Source: Stercorarius parasiticus
Taxonomy: Eukaryota; Chordata; Aves; Charadriiformes; Stercorariidae
Reading direction: 5' to 3'
DNA length: 64,000 nucleotides
Assembly (NCBI GenBank): GCA_013396915.1
Contig: VWZL01005020.1
Span: forward strand, 5,542-69,541
This document shows, in pieces, positions 1-12,091 of the stretch. The notes below the pieces were generated by a model. The model made no database searches. It saw only the letters and a program-made list of their open reading frames with translations, and was not told the DNA's origin. Within the stretch, counting starts at the first letter, position 1, and the number at the start of each line of letters is the position of its first letter. Made by a program: the position numbers and the translations under genes.

Positions 1-250
1 TCAGCGACGCATCCGACTCACGCAACCGCCCCCTGCGCTCCACTCCGTATGGAACCGCCCCGCAGCTTCGCCCCGCCCACTCGCGCGGAAACCCCGCCCA
101 GCGGCCAGGCGCTCGTCCCCCCCGCCGGCTACCAATGGGAGCCACCGCGTTGGGGAGCGCCGCTCATTGGCTGGGCCGCCTGTCGCTCTCTTCGGCCGCG
201 GATATAAAAGGTTCAGTCTCGCGAGGGCTCCCTCAGTAGCTGCGGCGGGA
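1..250 (+). promoter_or_regulatory. GC-rich promoter with GC boxes, CCAAT boxes and a TATA box
   Basis: This edge of the window is a CpG-rich island. It shows GC boxes (CCCCGCCC near 71-78 and 92-99), a forward CCAAT at 132-136, a reverse CCAAT (ATTGG) at 166-170 and a clear TATAAAAG at 203-210. A TCTCGCGA element, close to the TCTCGCGAGA (ZBTB33/Kaiso-type) promoter motif, lies at 217-224. A good initiator (CTCAGTA) sits about 30 bp after the TATA box, placing a plus-strand start near 235. The island runs off the left edge, so it could also drive a leftward gene. In human the gene past the CRACDL 3' end is MGAT4A, transcribed in the matching direction, so a shared promoter is possible. That last point is inference from synteny only. 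Confidence 0.7.
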
Positions 251-1000
251 GTCGGGGACGAGGGGTTTTGTTAGCGCTCCTCTTTCCACAGTGTGTCCTC
301 TTTTTGGCTGTGCGTTTTGGGATTCATTGTTCTGGAAGAGTCCCAAGAAAGGCTTAGCTGCCCTAGCACTTGCTTACTTGTTGCCTCGTGGTCGGCTGTA
401 GGAGGTCCATCTCTGGTTGCTGTAGGGTGAAGCCCCTGGCCTGCTGTGTGAGGGTTGCATCTACACTCCGCAGAGGAAGTTGAGCTCAGAAGGCCTCGCA
501 TAGTGGCCATCAGTGCCAAGCAAATGATGTGTAGTGGTGCCTTGTGTGGTGTTTGTTCAGCAGTGATGAGAAGCCACAATCATGAATTTTACCCTTGAGT
601 TCATACTGTGCTAATCATCTAGAGCTTGCATCAAGAGCTGTTCGAATTAAAGAGCAGCTTGTTGCTTTCACACCAGTTAAATGAACCCTCTGTCTGTTGT
701 GCCCTTCACAAGCGTGGCTCTGAGAAGGTTCACGTTGCAACATGTGCTGCCCAAGAGGCTGTACACAGCTTTGGAGGTGTGAAAATGAACTCGCTTTCCT
801 CCAGAGGGTCGTTACTGCTGTGTTGTGCAACTGGTGACAGAAAGTCAGTGGCAGCTTTACTCTGTGGGTTCATTATTTAAGATGTTTCTGTTCTCTACGT
901 AATCCCCTGTCTTCAGTGGTTCCTTTCATGTGTTTCAGGAATTTTGTGCATGTTTTGGGGTCTGAAAGCTCCCATTAAAATAAAATAGCACCCTCAGGTT
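235..1000 (+). ncRNA. putative noncoding transcript or first exon from the TATA promoter
   Basis: A rightward transcript is expected to begin near 235. Overlapping poly(A) signals ATTAAA (974-979) and AATAAA (979-984) lie about 740 bp downstream, so a short unspliced RNA of roughly 0.75 kb is one reading. The longest sense ORF here (626-880, 84 codons) resembles nothing I know. A spliced transcript leaving through a weak donor (for example the GTGAGG near 448) is an alternative. I looked for box C/D and H/ACA snoRNA features: a GTGATGA occurs at 566-572, but no matching D box lies at a usable distance. Function unknown. Confidence 0.3.
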
Positions 1001-3072
1001 AGGAGGATCCTACCTACCTCGCAAAAGCCATGGTCTTACCACGTAGTGCTAAATTGGTTAGCAATGTTCAATCCTTTTAATTGACTCGATTCCTTCCCCT
1101 TTTTTTCCTCGTCTTTCACCTAATTTACACAAAGTCTACAGTACATGTTTTTACTCTCAGTTAAGGTTCTTATGCTAGATGTAATGGGATAGTTCTCCAG
1201 TAGAACTTCATAAACTATGCAAAAATCTTACTAGTTATCCTGTCTGAAGAGTGACACGTAACAAGTCTCCATAGATTTATTTTTTTTTAACCAATGTGTA
1301 AACATGTTACAGGATTTTTGCACATTTACAGTAGCACATTTTTGCACGTACACAGGAGCCCTCAGTGATTTTGCTGGCTTTCTCAAAGCTTGCAAAGAGG
1401 GGCTGGTGGCAACTCAGGCAGAGCGCAAAAAAAGAGGCTCAGGAGTAGTTTGCAAGGTCTTGACACCCAGGCTGTTCTGTGATTTTATTCATTGAGTGGT
1501 GAGAATTTGTTATGTAAATGTGTGCCTCAACCCTCCCTTTTATAAATAAGGGGAATGAAGTGGATTTTTTGTTCAAAAACAAATTCAGCACAATAACTTT
1601 CAAACAAAAACTTGTGCATGCACATCCTCACGCGCATGCACACATCTATGGCAGAAATTTTTGTAGAGATCCCAACAAGCTGAAAACATTAGAGCCACCA
1701 TTGTTTGCCTCTAATAGATTAGTGTTGCTTAGGGATATGAATTTTTGCATTTCTGTGCCGGAAAAAAAAACTTGCTGGAGACATTTTCACATAAAAGTCC
1801 TTTTGTCAGGAGAGCTTAGTCTGGTGAAGAAAAGACTCTGTTACAAGATGAGTTTAATGATAGTTATTTCATGAGGACTGTCTGAGTCTTCCTTTTTTTT
1901 GTCCTTTCACTGAATGAACGTTTGCATTAGGAAGGTTTACTGACTGGACCTTGACAGTACCCAATTAACTATTAACTTCCCCAAACAATAGAGTAGTTGT
2001 AATGTGTTTGTTTCTCAGTTCCTCTGACATCTTCCCCTGAAGTTAGTTTCCTAAGGAAGACGGCAAAGGTCAAGACAGGAAAAAAAAAAAAAATCAACAT
2101 TGCCCTCAACTGACCTACTATAGCAATAATGAAATACCTCTTGGCATGTTCCTCTGCTTGAAGCATGGAAAAAGCACGCAGGGAAGGAAAATGCTCCAGC
2201 TGCCAGAGAAAAGGAGTTGAGGCTGTTTGGCTGATACACTAAAATGTCACTTACTTCTGATGAGGGGTCAGCTCCCTTTTGGGCCTGAACAAGATTTAAT
2301 GCCGGCAAATTTCCGAATTCTTTCTTCCTGCAGAGTTATTCTTTCATCCTGCAGCCACTGCTGTTCAACTGGAGTATCAGTTTGAAATTGGAGAAGATTA
2401 AGCACTTCCAAACACTAGTGTTTAAATGGAAGTGTTAAGGTGCAAATGCTATTACAACCATAATGGGGAGACTTGGGGGGAAGAAATTGTTTTAAAAATA
2501 TGGGAAGTTTAAATCCTTATTGTTCCAGCTTTGGTTGCTGAAAAATAAAAGACCAAGGAGCTTGCTATTCTATACCAGCAGGGAAAAAAAAAAAAAAAAC
2601 ACGAGAGAGAAATGCATAATCATATTTCGACAGGGGGAAGATTTCATGCTGGGAAATTTTTACTAAGGTATTACCTAAATGTCAGAGTAAAGGAAAAGTG
2701 GCAAAAGATGCTCCAGGCCCACCGTAATTGCACATATGCTGCAGTGGCTGTTTCTGGCGTACCTGAGCTGCTGACTTTTATAGGGCTGTACGGTTGTTGC
2801 CATTCATCAGATTTGGAGCTTGTTTTATCCAGAACCTTTTCCTGACTCATTCAGAAGCATGACAGCGTTGTTGTCCTTGTGTTTCACTGTGCCATGTTCT
2901 AGCTTTCCCAGGCACCAGGAAAGATGCAAAAAAGGTAAAGGTGCTTGGCAGTGGCAGCAAAAGTCTTCACGGTTGCTCGACTGAAAAATGGCAGTCTGAA
3001 AATTGTCTGTGCCTCCTGACTGACAACCAAATCCTGCCTCGGGGACAGGATTTATTCCCAGCCTGCCACTAA

Positions 3073-3125
3073 CCTTGTTTTTTAACAAGGAACACCTTTG
3101 CTTGTTTTAACAAGCAAACACCTTG
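3073..3125. repeat. two tandem short hairpins
   Basis: Two adjacent units of about 26 bp are diverged copies of each other and each is a hairpin. The first is CCTTGTT, four T, AACAAGG (3073-3090). The second is TGCTTGTT, TT, AACAAGCA (3099-3116). Both are followed by AACACCTT or AAACACCTT. The change from GG/CC to GC/GC at the stem tip keeps pairing in both copies. Confidence 0.6.
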
Positions 3126-3401
3126 GGACTTTCAGTGCTTCTACCTCCATTTCACCCCAGTTTTGCCTTTTTCAACCATTGGCCTTTCATGACCGAGTTG
3201 TTTTTGCTATATGCTAGCTGAGCACCTCGCTCAGTGAAGCTGTATTTCTGCAGGGCCTTTGATATGTAAGGTCACAAGCCATCCCTGCAGCACATGGCTG
3301 GTGAAAGGAAAAGCCAAGTCCCCTTCAACCACCTTCTTGCACCTGGTGTGTTGAGGAGCCAGGCTTCAAGTCATGGTGCAGCAGTAGGAGACCAGGCTAA
3401 T

Positions 3402-3434
3402 GGGAAAGGGAGGGGAGAGGAGGGAAAGGAAGGG
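3402..3434 (+). repeat. purine tract with G-quadruplex pattern
   Basis: Runs of three or more G occur at 3402, 3408, 3412, 3422 and 3432 with loops of 1 to 7 nt, which fits the G3+N1-7 rule on the plus strand. It is an all-purine stretch in intergenic DNA. Confidence 0.55.
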
Positions 3435-6400
3435 AAGCTTTCCTATCTCCTCCCTATGACTAGGTAAAATGATGCGCGTGTAACAATACTGAAGGTTTTC
3501 CCATCTCACAGACAGGTTTGATGCTCATGCAAATTCAGATCTCATTACAGCTTTACAGGCACAAACCGAAACAAATGAATGCTTCAGTGGCTGAGCTAGC
3601 AAAAGGCCGTTTTTGTTTCGTAGTACTGTAAACTTATTTTATACACAAAGCTGCTAGATGTACAGTTTGTGTGTTAATGGGTGGCTTGTGTAGCACCTAT
3701 TGTAGTGCTAATACTCAACAAATAAAGAGATGTAGAAAATTGTGTTACAATATGATTGTAGATACAAATGCTTAGTAGACAAAAAAATGCCACATTTAGG
3801 TAATCTTTATTCTGCCTTTTCTGTCACTATGTTGTGAAATAATCTGCTGTTACATGCTGTGATGCCGTTTCTCCGCACACAGCTGTTTCTCACTCAGAAG
3901 TTAGGTGTGATGGTGCCATTCTTTCCAGTAGGTAAATTGCTGGTTCACTTAAACAAGATAAAAACTGAGGTGGGAGAGGAACTAATCTGTCCAAGAAGTC
4001 TCTCGGGGAGGTAGGAACAGAGCTCCGTCTGCAAACTCATGTTTCTCCACCCTCAGCCCCACATCACTGTCATTTCACTCACTGTGGAGGTTCTGTCTGA
4101 GCCGCAAATGCCTCTGCCGTATGCTCAGAGGTGATGAACATTTGCATTTATTCATCTCCTCCTAAAGGCAGAGGCTTTTAAATGCATTCCTACTATTACA
4201 TAAACATAAACCTGGAAACCATGAAGTTCATATTGTGCCAATATTGCTGACGGTAGCTGAGGTTCAATGCCTGGGTAAAGAACAGCCAGATACATTTACT
4301 ATTCAAGAGATAGTCCAAGTGAAAGGAAATCATGTTAAGAATTAAGGTTTTGGATTGCCAGCTCATTTTCCACATGCCTGCTTCATGGTACTCTCTCTCT
4401 CCTAATTTTAAAAGATGGAAAATTTTTCAGGGAAGTTTTGAGACCTAGACTTTGTGAACTGGACTTCTTCATCGTAAGCAAAATACACTGAGAAGATGTC
4501 TCCTTTCACTTGCCTTGGGGCAACCTGGTGGTTGGTCTACCGATGGCAGGGAAGCTGCAGTCAAAGGAAGGTCTGTATCAGGCCCTCAGCAAGTATAGGT
4601 TTCTGAAGGGACCCTTTCCTAGCAAAAATAAATACAGGTCCAGACAGCACAGGGAAAGAATCCAAGTCAACTTACCTAGGGAAAAAAAATACACTGTTTT
4701 AGAAGGAAGGGTCTCAAAATCTGATACATTGTCTCATTGGTAGATGAAGCTTTGAGAGGGACCCTGACTCCTGTATAACTCTTTAATTTATGTTGTGCAG
4801 AATTGCTACAAATTATAGAGACTTTCTAGCTCCACCCACTACAAATGCCCAAATAACCACTTGAGTAATGTGCAGTTAAGACTCTGGCATATTCTCCAAA
4901 GATGTGGAGATTTGTAAAACCTGAGCTAACATCTGCAAAACCAATGCATATGTAAATTTCTCATTGCCAAGAAACACGGACTAAAACTTTATACTCCAGA
5001 CTTCTGGCACGGGCTCCCCTGCCAAAAAGTGGGCTGGCTGCATGTTAGTCTTTGCGTCATTTTCTTTGTCTCACCTCTCTTCTTGTCTAGTCCAGCCCAG
5101 CTCTTCATCTTTAATCCTGCTTCCCACAGGAAGGCAGGGTTGTGCAGGACATTGTTCAATCCACTTTGTTAGGACCAGACATTAAGAGTCAAACCCAGGC
5201 ACCCAACTGTTGACTAAAACCCAACTCTGGGGCAGGTAACTCCCTCCTACTCCTGCCCCATCACCCAGGAGATGTCTGGTCAGTGGGTGTCTCCTTCTTC
5301 CACTGAAGGGCAGATCTGGACACCTTGTGCAGACCAAACTGGAATAAAGTGATTGCTGCCACATCCCTTCACTTTACTCTCGGTTTCTGATGGAGGTCAA
5401 TAGCCTGCAAAGAGCCATGCTACAGCTAGGGCTTTGCAGATGGAGGTGCAGGGGGAAAGCTTCCTGTGCTTTCTTGGGCCAGCCTGACATTTTTCTTCAT
5501 AGAGGGGGAGCACTAGCTGAAGGATGAATTTGGTGCACATTTTCTGCTACTGGAGACAGCACAGGGCACAGGATGGCAATTCCTTCTCCCAGCAAAAGAT
5601 GAACAGGGGGGTTTGTAGCAGCAAGTTAATAGATGGGGTTGTTTACAAGGACGGAGCAGACTTCCTCTCCATCAGTTACACTAGCTGTATGGCCCTCTGC
5701 ATTCATTCTTGGTAAACTAATTCCCAGCCAAAACTATATGTGGAATCCGATGCTCGAGACAATGATTGGGTGAGCATTTGCACTAACTGTAGTCATCGGC
5801 TGTGGCCTACCAATGCTCGAGTCAGCATCGCCTCAACATGCAAAGAGGCATAGCACTCGGTCTTGTACCTTCCTTACCCCAGCACCTCCTGCTCTCATCC
5901 TGTGCCACTCTCCTGTCTTCCCCAGCTACTTTGCCTTCATAATCCTCTGCTAAAATTGTGAAGAACAACCAGAAATTGTTAAACTAGCTCACACTGGGAT
6001 GAAGGGAAGAAGAAACAGATTCCTGAGTGCCTTGACAAAACATGACCTTGCAATTTGTGTCCTTCTAATCATGTCCAGCCCCATCACGTTAGATACAGGT
6101 AAAAAGTTCAAATCTTAGGTGCATCCCTAATCATTGGTAAGGGGATTTATGGTCTCCCCATCAACCGGTCCTTCCTAGATTTTACCCTAAGAAGCATATT
6201 CACTGTGCATGTCATTCCACAGCAGGGCCATGGACAAGGGGGCACAAGTCCACTCCATGGAGGATGAGAGCTGTCATTTGAACACAAGGTATGCAACAAA
6301 GTGATTCTGTCAGCAGCTGATTCGGGACAGGGTTGGGGAGAGAGAAGGAATAAGAGAATGGTATCTTTAGACCCCCTTGCTCAAATTACCTATAGTACAT

Positions 6401-7500
6401 ATCATTAACTTTAACTTGTATCCCCCTGAGACATGACAAGTGTCAAGACAATCCCTGTGACGATGTGAACACTGCAGCACTGAAAATAATTACCAAAGCC
6501 GCTCTCCATTTAAACTAGCAGAGCTGTTGCTCTGCTGTAGTGAAAACATCTCATGCTTTGCCCTATCGCAGCACGGATCCAGGCTGTATTAAGTCATCCT
6601 GACCAGCCTTAAAGGCTTTAATGATGTTTCTTTCATTTGAGTGTTATCTTTCTGACAATTTAGAATCCCATCTCCTCCCCACAAAGCAAACCTATAGTTA
6701 TCCAAGCAGCAGTGGGAGGATGGTAGATAACAAGGAAAACATAGATAAGACAGGAGCATTCTTCATGGTGTTTAGAAATAATGAGTGCAATTTCCCACGT
6801 CTTAGGACTTTTTAGACTAAGGTTTTAGGAAAAAGAGAAATGAACTTCAGTCAGACAGGAGCCCTTCCCTTATATCTGCAATAACGTGTAAGTAGCAACA
6901 GGCTAGGCGCTGCCGCAGCTCCAACAGGCAACAAAAATGACAGTGATAATATAAGAGCTCTGGGACTATCAGATAGATGCATCCCCCAGGAAGGACACCG
7001 AGGACACACATTTTTAAATGAAGTGGTGTATTCCTTTCTTCGCAGATTCAAAAGAAGCTTTATATTCCCATCTCCACATGCAAACTAGGTGTGCAGCCTC
7101 CTCTCAGTTGCATGCAGGTTACTCTTCTGGCACACAAAGGGAAACCAGCAGTTGAAGAGCAATATGTTGATATTGTATTTTATTCCCAAAAAGTACTTTT
7201 CAGGATGATAGCTCCCAGTGTGGTCCCACGTGCTGTGCAACCGTGTGGGCAAATACTAATTCCACCCACCAAAAGTGCAGGTAATTAGAGTGAATGGGAT
7301 AGGGGTCAGGAGCAGACACCAATCAAAGCCGGTAAGCACCGCTGGCAGCTGGAGCACACTGAGCAATTAATAAACTCTTTCTGAAGTTTGTAACATGTCA
7401 GTGATGACGAATTTGATGACTGCAATAGCTGTATCACTAGCATATTGCATGACATGCTTATTGTTAATGTTTTTCCTGTCCTGAGAGAGACAGAGCTGCA

Positions 7501-7545
7501 ACTAATTACAAGACTGATACATGCAGTATCAGTCTTGTAATTAGT
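7501..7545. repeat. perfect 20-bp inverted repeat, 5-nt spacer
   Basis: The left arm (7501-7520) and right arm (7526-7545) are exact reverse complements, separated by ATGCA. Pairing stops sharply at both ends. The arms contain the homeodomain-like core TAATTAC. The stem is too short for a normal microRNA precursor, so a fold-back from template switching, or a chance cruciform element, is more likely. Confidence 0.9.
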
Positions 7546-10500
7546 AAAAACCTTTGGTTTTTAAGGTGATTACACCTTAACCCTAGGTTACAGAGTTACG
7601 GCACATGTGTACTGACATGTTCAAAGTCAGGCCTCAGGACAACTTGTCTCAAGGCAAGGGTGTTTATGAATAATTAAACTCTAAAACTGAAAAGGGCCAG
7701 GTTTTGTCCCTGACCACCAGAGAGGAAAATGCAAGGACAAGGTGAAGAGCATCATGTTGGGCACAGGTGAAGTGGTCTTGTGTGGAGAGCAATAGCTTTC
7801 CTCCCCGTCTCTCCCACACTGCAGGCTGTGTCACAGCCCACAGCCTTGCTTCTTCCCTCTCCATTGAGGTGATGTTGCCAGCTGCAGGAGGCTGAGCCCA
7901 GGGCTGGCCTTGCTCCCCAGGGAGCACAACTGGGATGGCAGGTGGTTCTTGGGGGAAAAAGACCCACCTTCTCCTCCGCAGAGCATTGCTGCAGCCTGGC
8001 TCTCAGCCTTACCCTCATGCTCGTCCCGTTCATCAGAACCTGTTTGTATTTTTAAATCCCAGTAATACCATATCTGCTGCTAATCACAGCCCAACAATCA
8101 CAACAATACTAACTCAGTGTACAAACAAGGCCATCATCCAAGTATTGTTTTGCATAACCAGAATGCTGGCGTTGTGAACATTTGCATAATGTTTAATTAT
8201 TTAGTTAGAACATAAAATTTGTCTTCCTCTCAAAAACATTTTTATGAAATGTCTCGATAATTAAACACTACTATGTTTATTAACAGCAGGGAAGATTCAT
8301 AAAATGTATTAGTCAGAAACAAGCAAGTAGCTACGTCTCGCTGCAGTAATCAAAATACGCCACTCCAAAGTAGGTCCCCAAGCATGGCAAACACCAGCGT
8401 GAACTCCTACATGCAACCAAGCAGAATATGATTAAAAGTGTGACAGTTCAGTGGCTGTACCTTGGAGGGGTCAGGAAGCCAGAATTCAATAGCTTAATTC
8501 ACTCATTAATCAATATATACAATTATATTGAGTCAGTTGAAGGGAGCCCTGTGTCTATGAAGGGTAAAACTTGGGTTCAGCTGGAGGCCTGTGCATGATG
8601 CCACAGCCGGGGGAAGGCGTCTGCCGGCTCCTGCTCCCGCACGCTGCCCATCGGAAGGCAGCAGGACCCACGCACTGGGCAACAGGTCCACGTTTGCACC
8701 CCTTGTGTGGGACCTCGGAGCAGGGCAAGGTATCTTCATGAGGTTCCTCTAAGCAATTCCTAAAAAGGCTGAAAAAAGCAAAATAGGATTTGGAAAAGCA
8801 GCCAGAGGCACGTAATAAAAACATCTGCCTAGACCACATAGGGAAGGGGTTCCTCCTGCAGCATTTTTGCACCATCACTTGCTGATAGGGAAGAGGGGCC
8901 GTCTCCGACCTCAGTTATTCTGGTGTGTAAATAGAAAAGTTCCCCTGAAATGGATGGTCAGAGCCTGGACTGAAGTTGCTGAATGTGTTGGGGATGTCCT
9001 CAGCACCAGGCAAGACCTGGAGGTTGTTTTAAGCAAGTAAAACTGACACGCTGCAGAGGAGGAGACAGACACTGGTTTGTCACACACCGGAGTCCAGTTT
9101 AATCAAAACAGTTTCTGTGACCAAGTGTAAAAGTTCCAAATTGTACTAAGTTGCTTGAAGGGAAGGCAGAATTCAGGGCCAGAAATAGGAATAATCACTC
9201 ACTAAATGAGGAGGAAGAATGTCTTTCTCCTGGGAGCAAGCATTTGCTTCTAAAATCAAATATTTTAAAAATGAGAACTTATTAGCTTATATATAAGAGA
9301 AGAATAAAATTCAAAGGTTATTTTATTTAGGCAAGATGGAGATTTTTTTTCTCTCTTGATTTCAACTTTATACTTCAGTTGTATTTCAATAACGTTATGC
9401 AAGAAATTAAACTTGTGTCCTTCTGCCCTCTCCAGAACTCATCTGTTACTTGCTAACAAGGATTCCAAATTACTGGAGCCAATTTCTGAGACACGCGTAC
9501 AGTTAAGAGGCTCCCTTTTTGTCCATCAATTACATTAAAAGCAGCCAAGGAAAACACCTCTTCTCCTCCGGTATCCTTGGCATAACTTCTAAGACTCAGT
9601 CTGAGCATCACTATTTTACAGCGCTGTGATGGGGGTCGTGTCAAACAGGAGCTCGTGAGGGTAGGGCTTATTTTGGTAGGTAGATTTGAGGAGCTGTTTG
9701 TGCAACGGGGTAAAAGCAAATTGGGAAACCAGCACAAATTTCCCTGTTCACATAACCACCCTCTGCTTTCCCTGCATGAAATGTAAGCCCACACGAATGG
9801 GCTCTGACAGCAAGCACTGCCTTTTTCCCAAGCCAAAGCAAACCCCTCCTTCCCATCCTGCTTCAGGGAATTAGGTCACAGTAAAATCTGCCTCCCCCGA
9901 TCCCTGTCCACGATCACAAGGTAAGATAAATTACATCCTCAACAATAATGGGGGAAATTGCGGCGTGAAAAGGCAATTCAAAAGCTCAGTGTCTCTCTGG
10001 AGAGCAGCTGACAGCACGATCCACCATCAAAAATGACGTGCAACCTGCTGCCCCAGGCTGCTCGCGTCCTGCTCTCCGCCAGCAGACCGAGCTCAGTAGC
10101 TGGATGGGATGTTGAAGAAATGCAGCCATCCTTCGGCGGCCGGCAGCCCACTGCGGGCTGCTTCTGCACACCGGGAAAATAAAATGAAAATCACAGAGGA
10201 GGATGAAGAAGCAGCAATGAAACCGGGCAGTAAGGATTCCCTGCTGAGCAGGAAAGGTCACCTCTGTTATCTCTAGCTCCAACTTCTTTATCCTTGTGTT
10301 TCCCAGCAGGTCCTGTGAGCGCTGGAGCTGGATTTGCTTCGAACCACCATTGAACCACCAGGTAGCCCGGGGGTTTGAAAGAGCATACGGGTGAGCTTTG
10401 CAATGCCACGAGGCTGGGATGCGGGTAGTGACTCCTTGTACTTAGGAGTCTTTTATTTTGTGATTCAAAATAAAGGCATGAACCAAACAAAAGGCTTCGT

Positions 10501-11692
10501 TAAGCAAAAAGCAGTCCCTTTTTCGTACTCAGGGCAAGTGCTGCAGGAAGAGGCAAAGGAGTTAAAAGAAGTCAACCCTTGTTTAAAGGAGTGGCCAGAT
10601 GGGGAAGATGATGTCTGTTTTGCCTGGACAGGCTCAGGGCCTTATTCTTCTGCCTTGTCTGCAGGCAGCCTGCCCATCAAAATTATCTCCTGTGCTGAGT
10701 GCAGTCAGGATGAGCCAACGGCTTATTAAGGAGTCTCTGTTATTTCTGCTGAGAAAGGTGGCTTTTGTTTTCTTGAAGGGTTATTAACTGAATTCTTCTC
10801 TTGTCACAACTCTGGGTGTTTTCCTCTGCTCTTTCCAGACAGTTCTGCTTGGTTCTTTGATGTAGGCAATGGTTTGGAGGGGTTTATTGATAATGTAGTT
10901 ACATTCCAGGGGAGAAGGAATAAAAATAATATGGGAATAGGATTTCTTTGGGAGACATGATGACCAGAGCATGACTTTGGGACAAACTTGACTCTGTGGT
11001 TCAGAGACCTCCAGTTTCCAACACGGTGCTGAAACCTTTATAGCACCTTGGGCTGTCACTCGCACAAGCAGTCCCGAGCCTGGAGTTGGAGCCCAGAGAC
11101 AAGTAAATATCGTTGTCTTACCTCAACGCAGTCTGATACCAGCTGCTCGTTGGGGAGGGCCAGCATGGGTGGTGGTTCGCAATAGGAGGGTCTTGCCAGA
11201 TTCCTCTGTCTCCTCGCTGTCTCTGATGGGGCCACACTTTTCCATGGTCTGGCCCAAGACCAGCACGGGTGGCCCAGTTGCCTTGTCATCCCTGAGCTGC
11301 TGGCATGGGTGACAAGTGACAGTGTGGAAGCCACATTCTGGTAATCATCACAGGACCCACTGGGGCACAGTGCCATTTTCCAGTAGACAGTGAACAGAGA
11401 TTTCTTTCTTTTTTCTTTTTTTATTAAAATGTTTCTCAGGCAGAGTTGACTTTCAAAGGCAGGGTAATAAATTACATGTCAATTCTAAACTTTAGAAATC
11501 AAACCATATTTGGGTAAAATGAGTTAAGAGGCCCTCAGATACGACAGTACTTGGCTCAGCATCCTTGAATAGGCTTCAGTGGAATTAGGAACCTGCAACA
11601 TTTCATATACAAATAAGTAAATAAACAAAGGAAAAAAAGATCAACAATGAAAGTACTCAATGTGAAGGTGTGTGAGATGGAAGGAAGGAAAA

Positions 11693-12091
11693 CAGGCTGA
11701 GAGAGTTGTGGTTGTTCAGCCTGGAGAAGAGAAGGCTCTGGGAAGACCTTATAGCAGCCTTCCAGTACCTAAAGGGGGCCTACAGGAGAGATGGGGAAGG
11801 ACTCTTTATCAGGGAGTGTAATGATCGGATGAGGGGTAACGGTTTTAAACTGAAAGAGGGTAGATTTAGATTAGATATTAGGAAGAAATTATTTCCTGTG
11901 AGGGTGGTGAGGCACTGGAACAGGTTGCCCAGGGAAGATGTGGATGTCCCATCCCTGGAGGTGTTCAAGGCCAGGCTGGATAGGGCTTTCAGCAGCTTGG
12001 TCTAGTGGGAGGTGTCCCTGCCCATGGCAGGGAGTTGGAACTAGATGATCTTTAAGGTCCCTTCCAACCCAAAACATTCTGTGATTCTGTG
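11693..12091 (+). mobile_element. CR1 LINE, 3' end, 5'-truncated
   Basis: About 0.4 kb of CR1 3' sequence in plus orientation. It begins near AGGCTGAGAGAG, keeps a 100-codon open frame (11706-12005) for the reverse transcriptase C-terminus (SLEKRRLWEDLIAAFQYLKG, then RHWNRLPRED and SLEVFKARLD), and ends with the CR1 hallmark GATCTTTAAGGTCCCTTCC followed by two copies of ATTCTGTG (12076-12091). There is no poly(A) tail and no clear target-site duplication, as is usual for CR1. The frame is open but lacks the catalytic reverse transcriptase and endonuclease parts, so the copy is dead. This element is the best single clue that the DNA is avian or at least sauropsid. Confidence 0.95.

Larger units (their letters stand above)
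1001..11692. other. intergenic DNA, no gene recognised
   Basis: I see no conserved exon in this 10.7 kb. Short ORFs on both strands look random: none shows splice-bounded conservation or a known domain. It holds A-rich runs at 2080-2093 and 2584-2599, a purine-rich tract near 3402-3434, and several inverted repeats listed separately (2403-2434, 3073-3125, 5748-5830, 7501-7545). It separates the left-edge promoter from the CRACDL 3' end. Confidence 0.7.

Noticed and set aside
1..60. First exon of MGAT4A on the minus strand
   Set aside because: Synteny suggests it, but no coding or splice feature in the window supports it.
560..640. Box C/D snoRNA
   Set aside because: A GTGATGA C-like box is present, but no D box (CTGA) or terminal stem lies at a suitable distance.
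7501..7545. microRNA precursor
   Set aside because: A 20-bp stem with no flanking pairing is too short for Drosha and Dicer processing.
11706..12005. 100-codon gene
   Set aside because: It is the tail of the CR1 reverse transcriptase ORF inside a truncated LINE.
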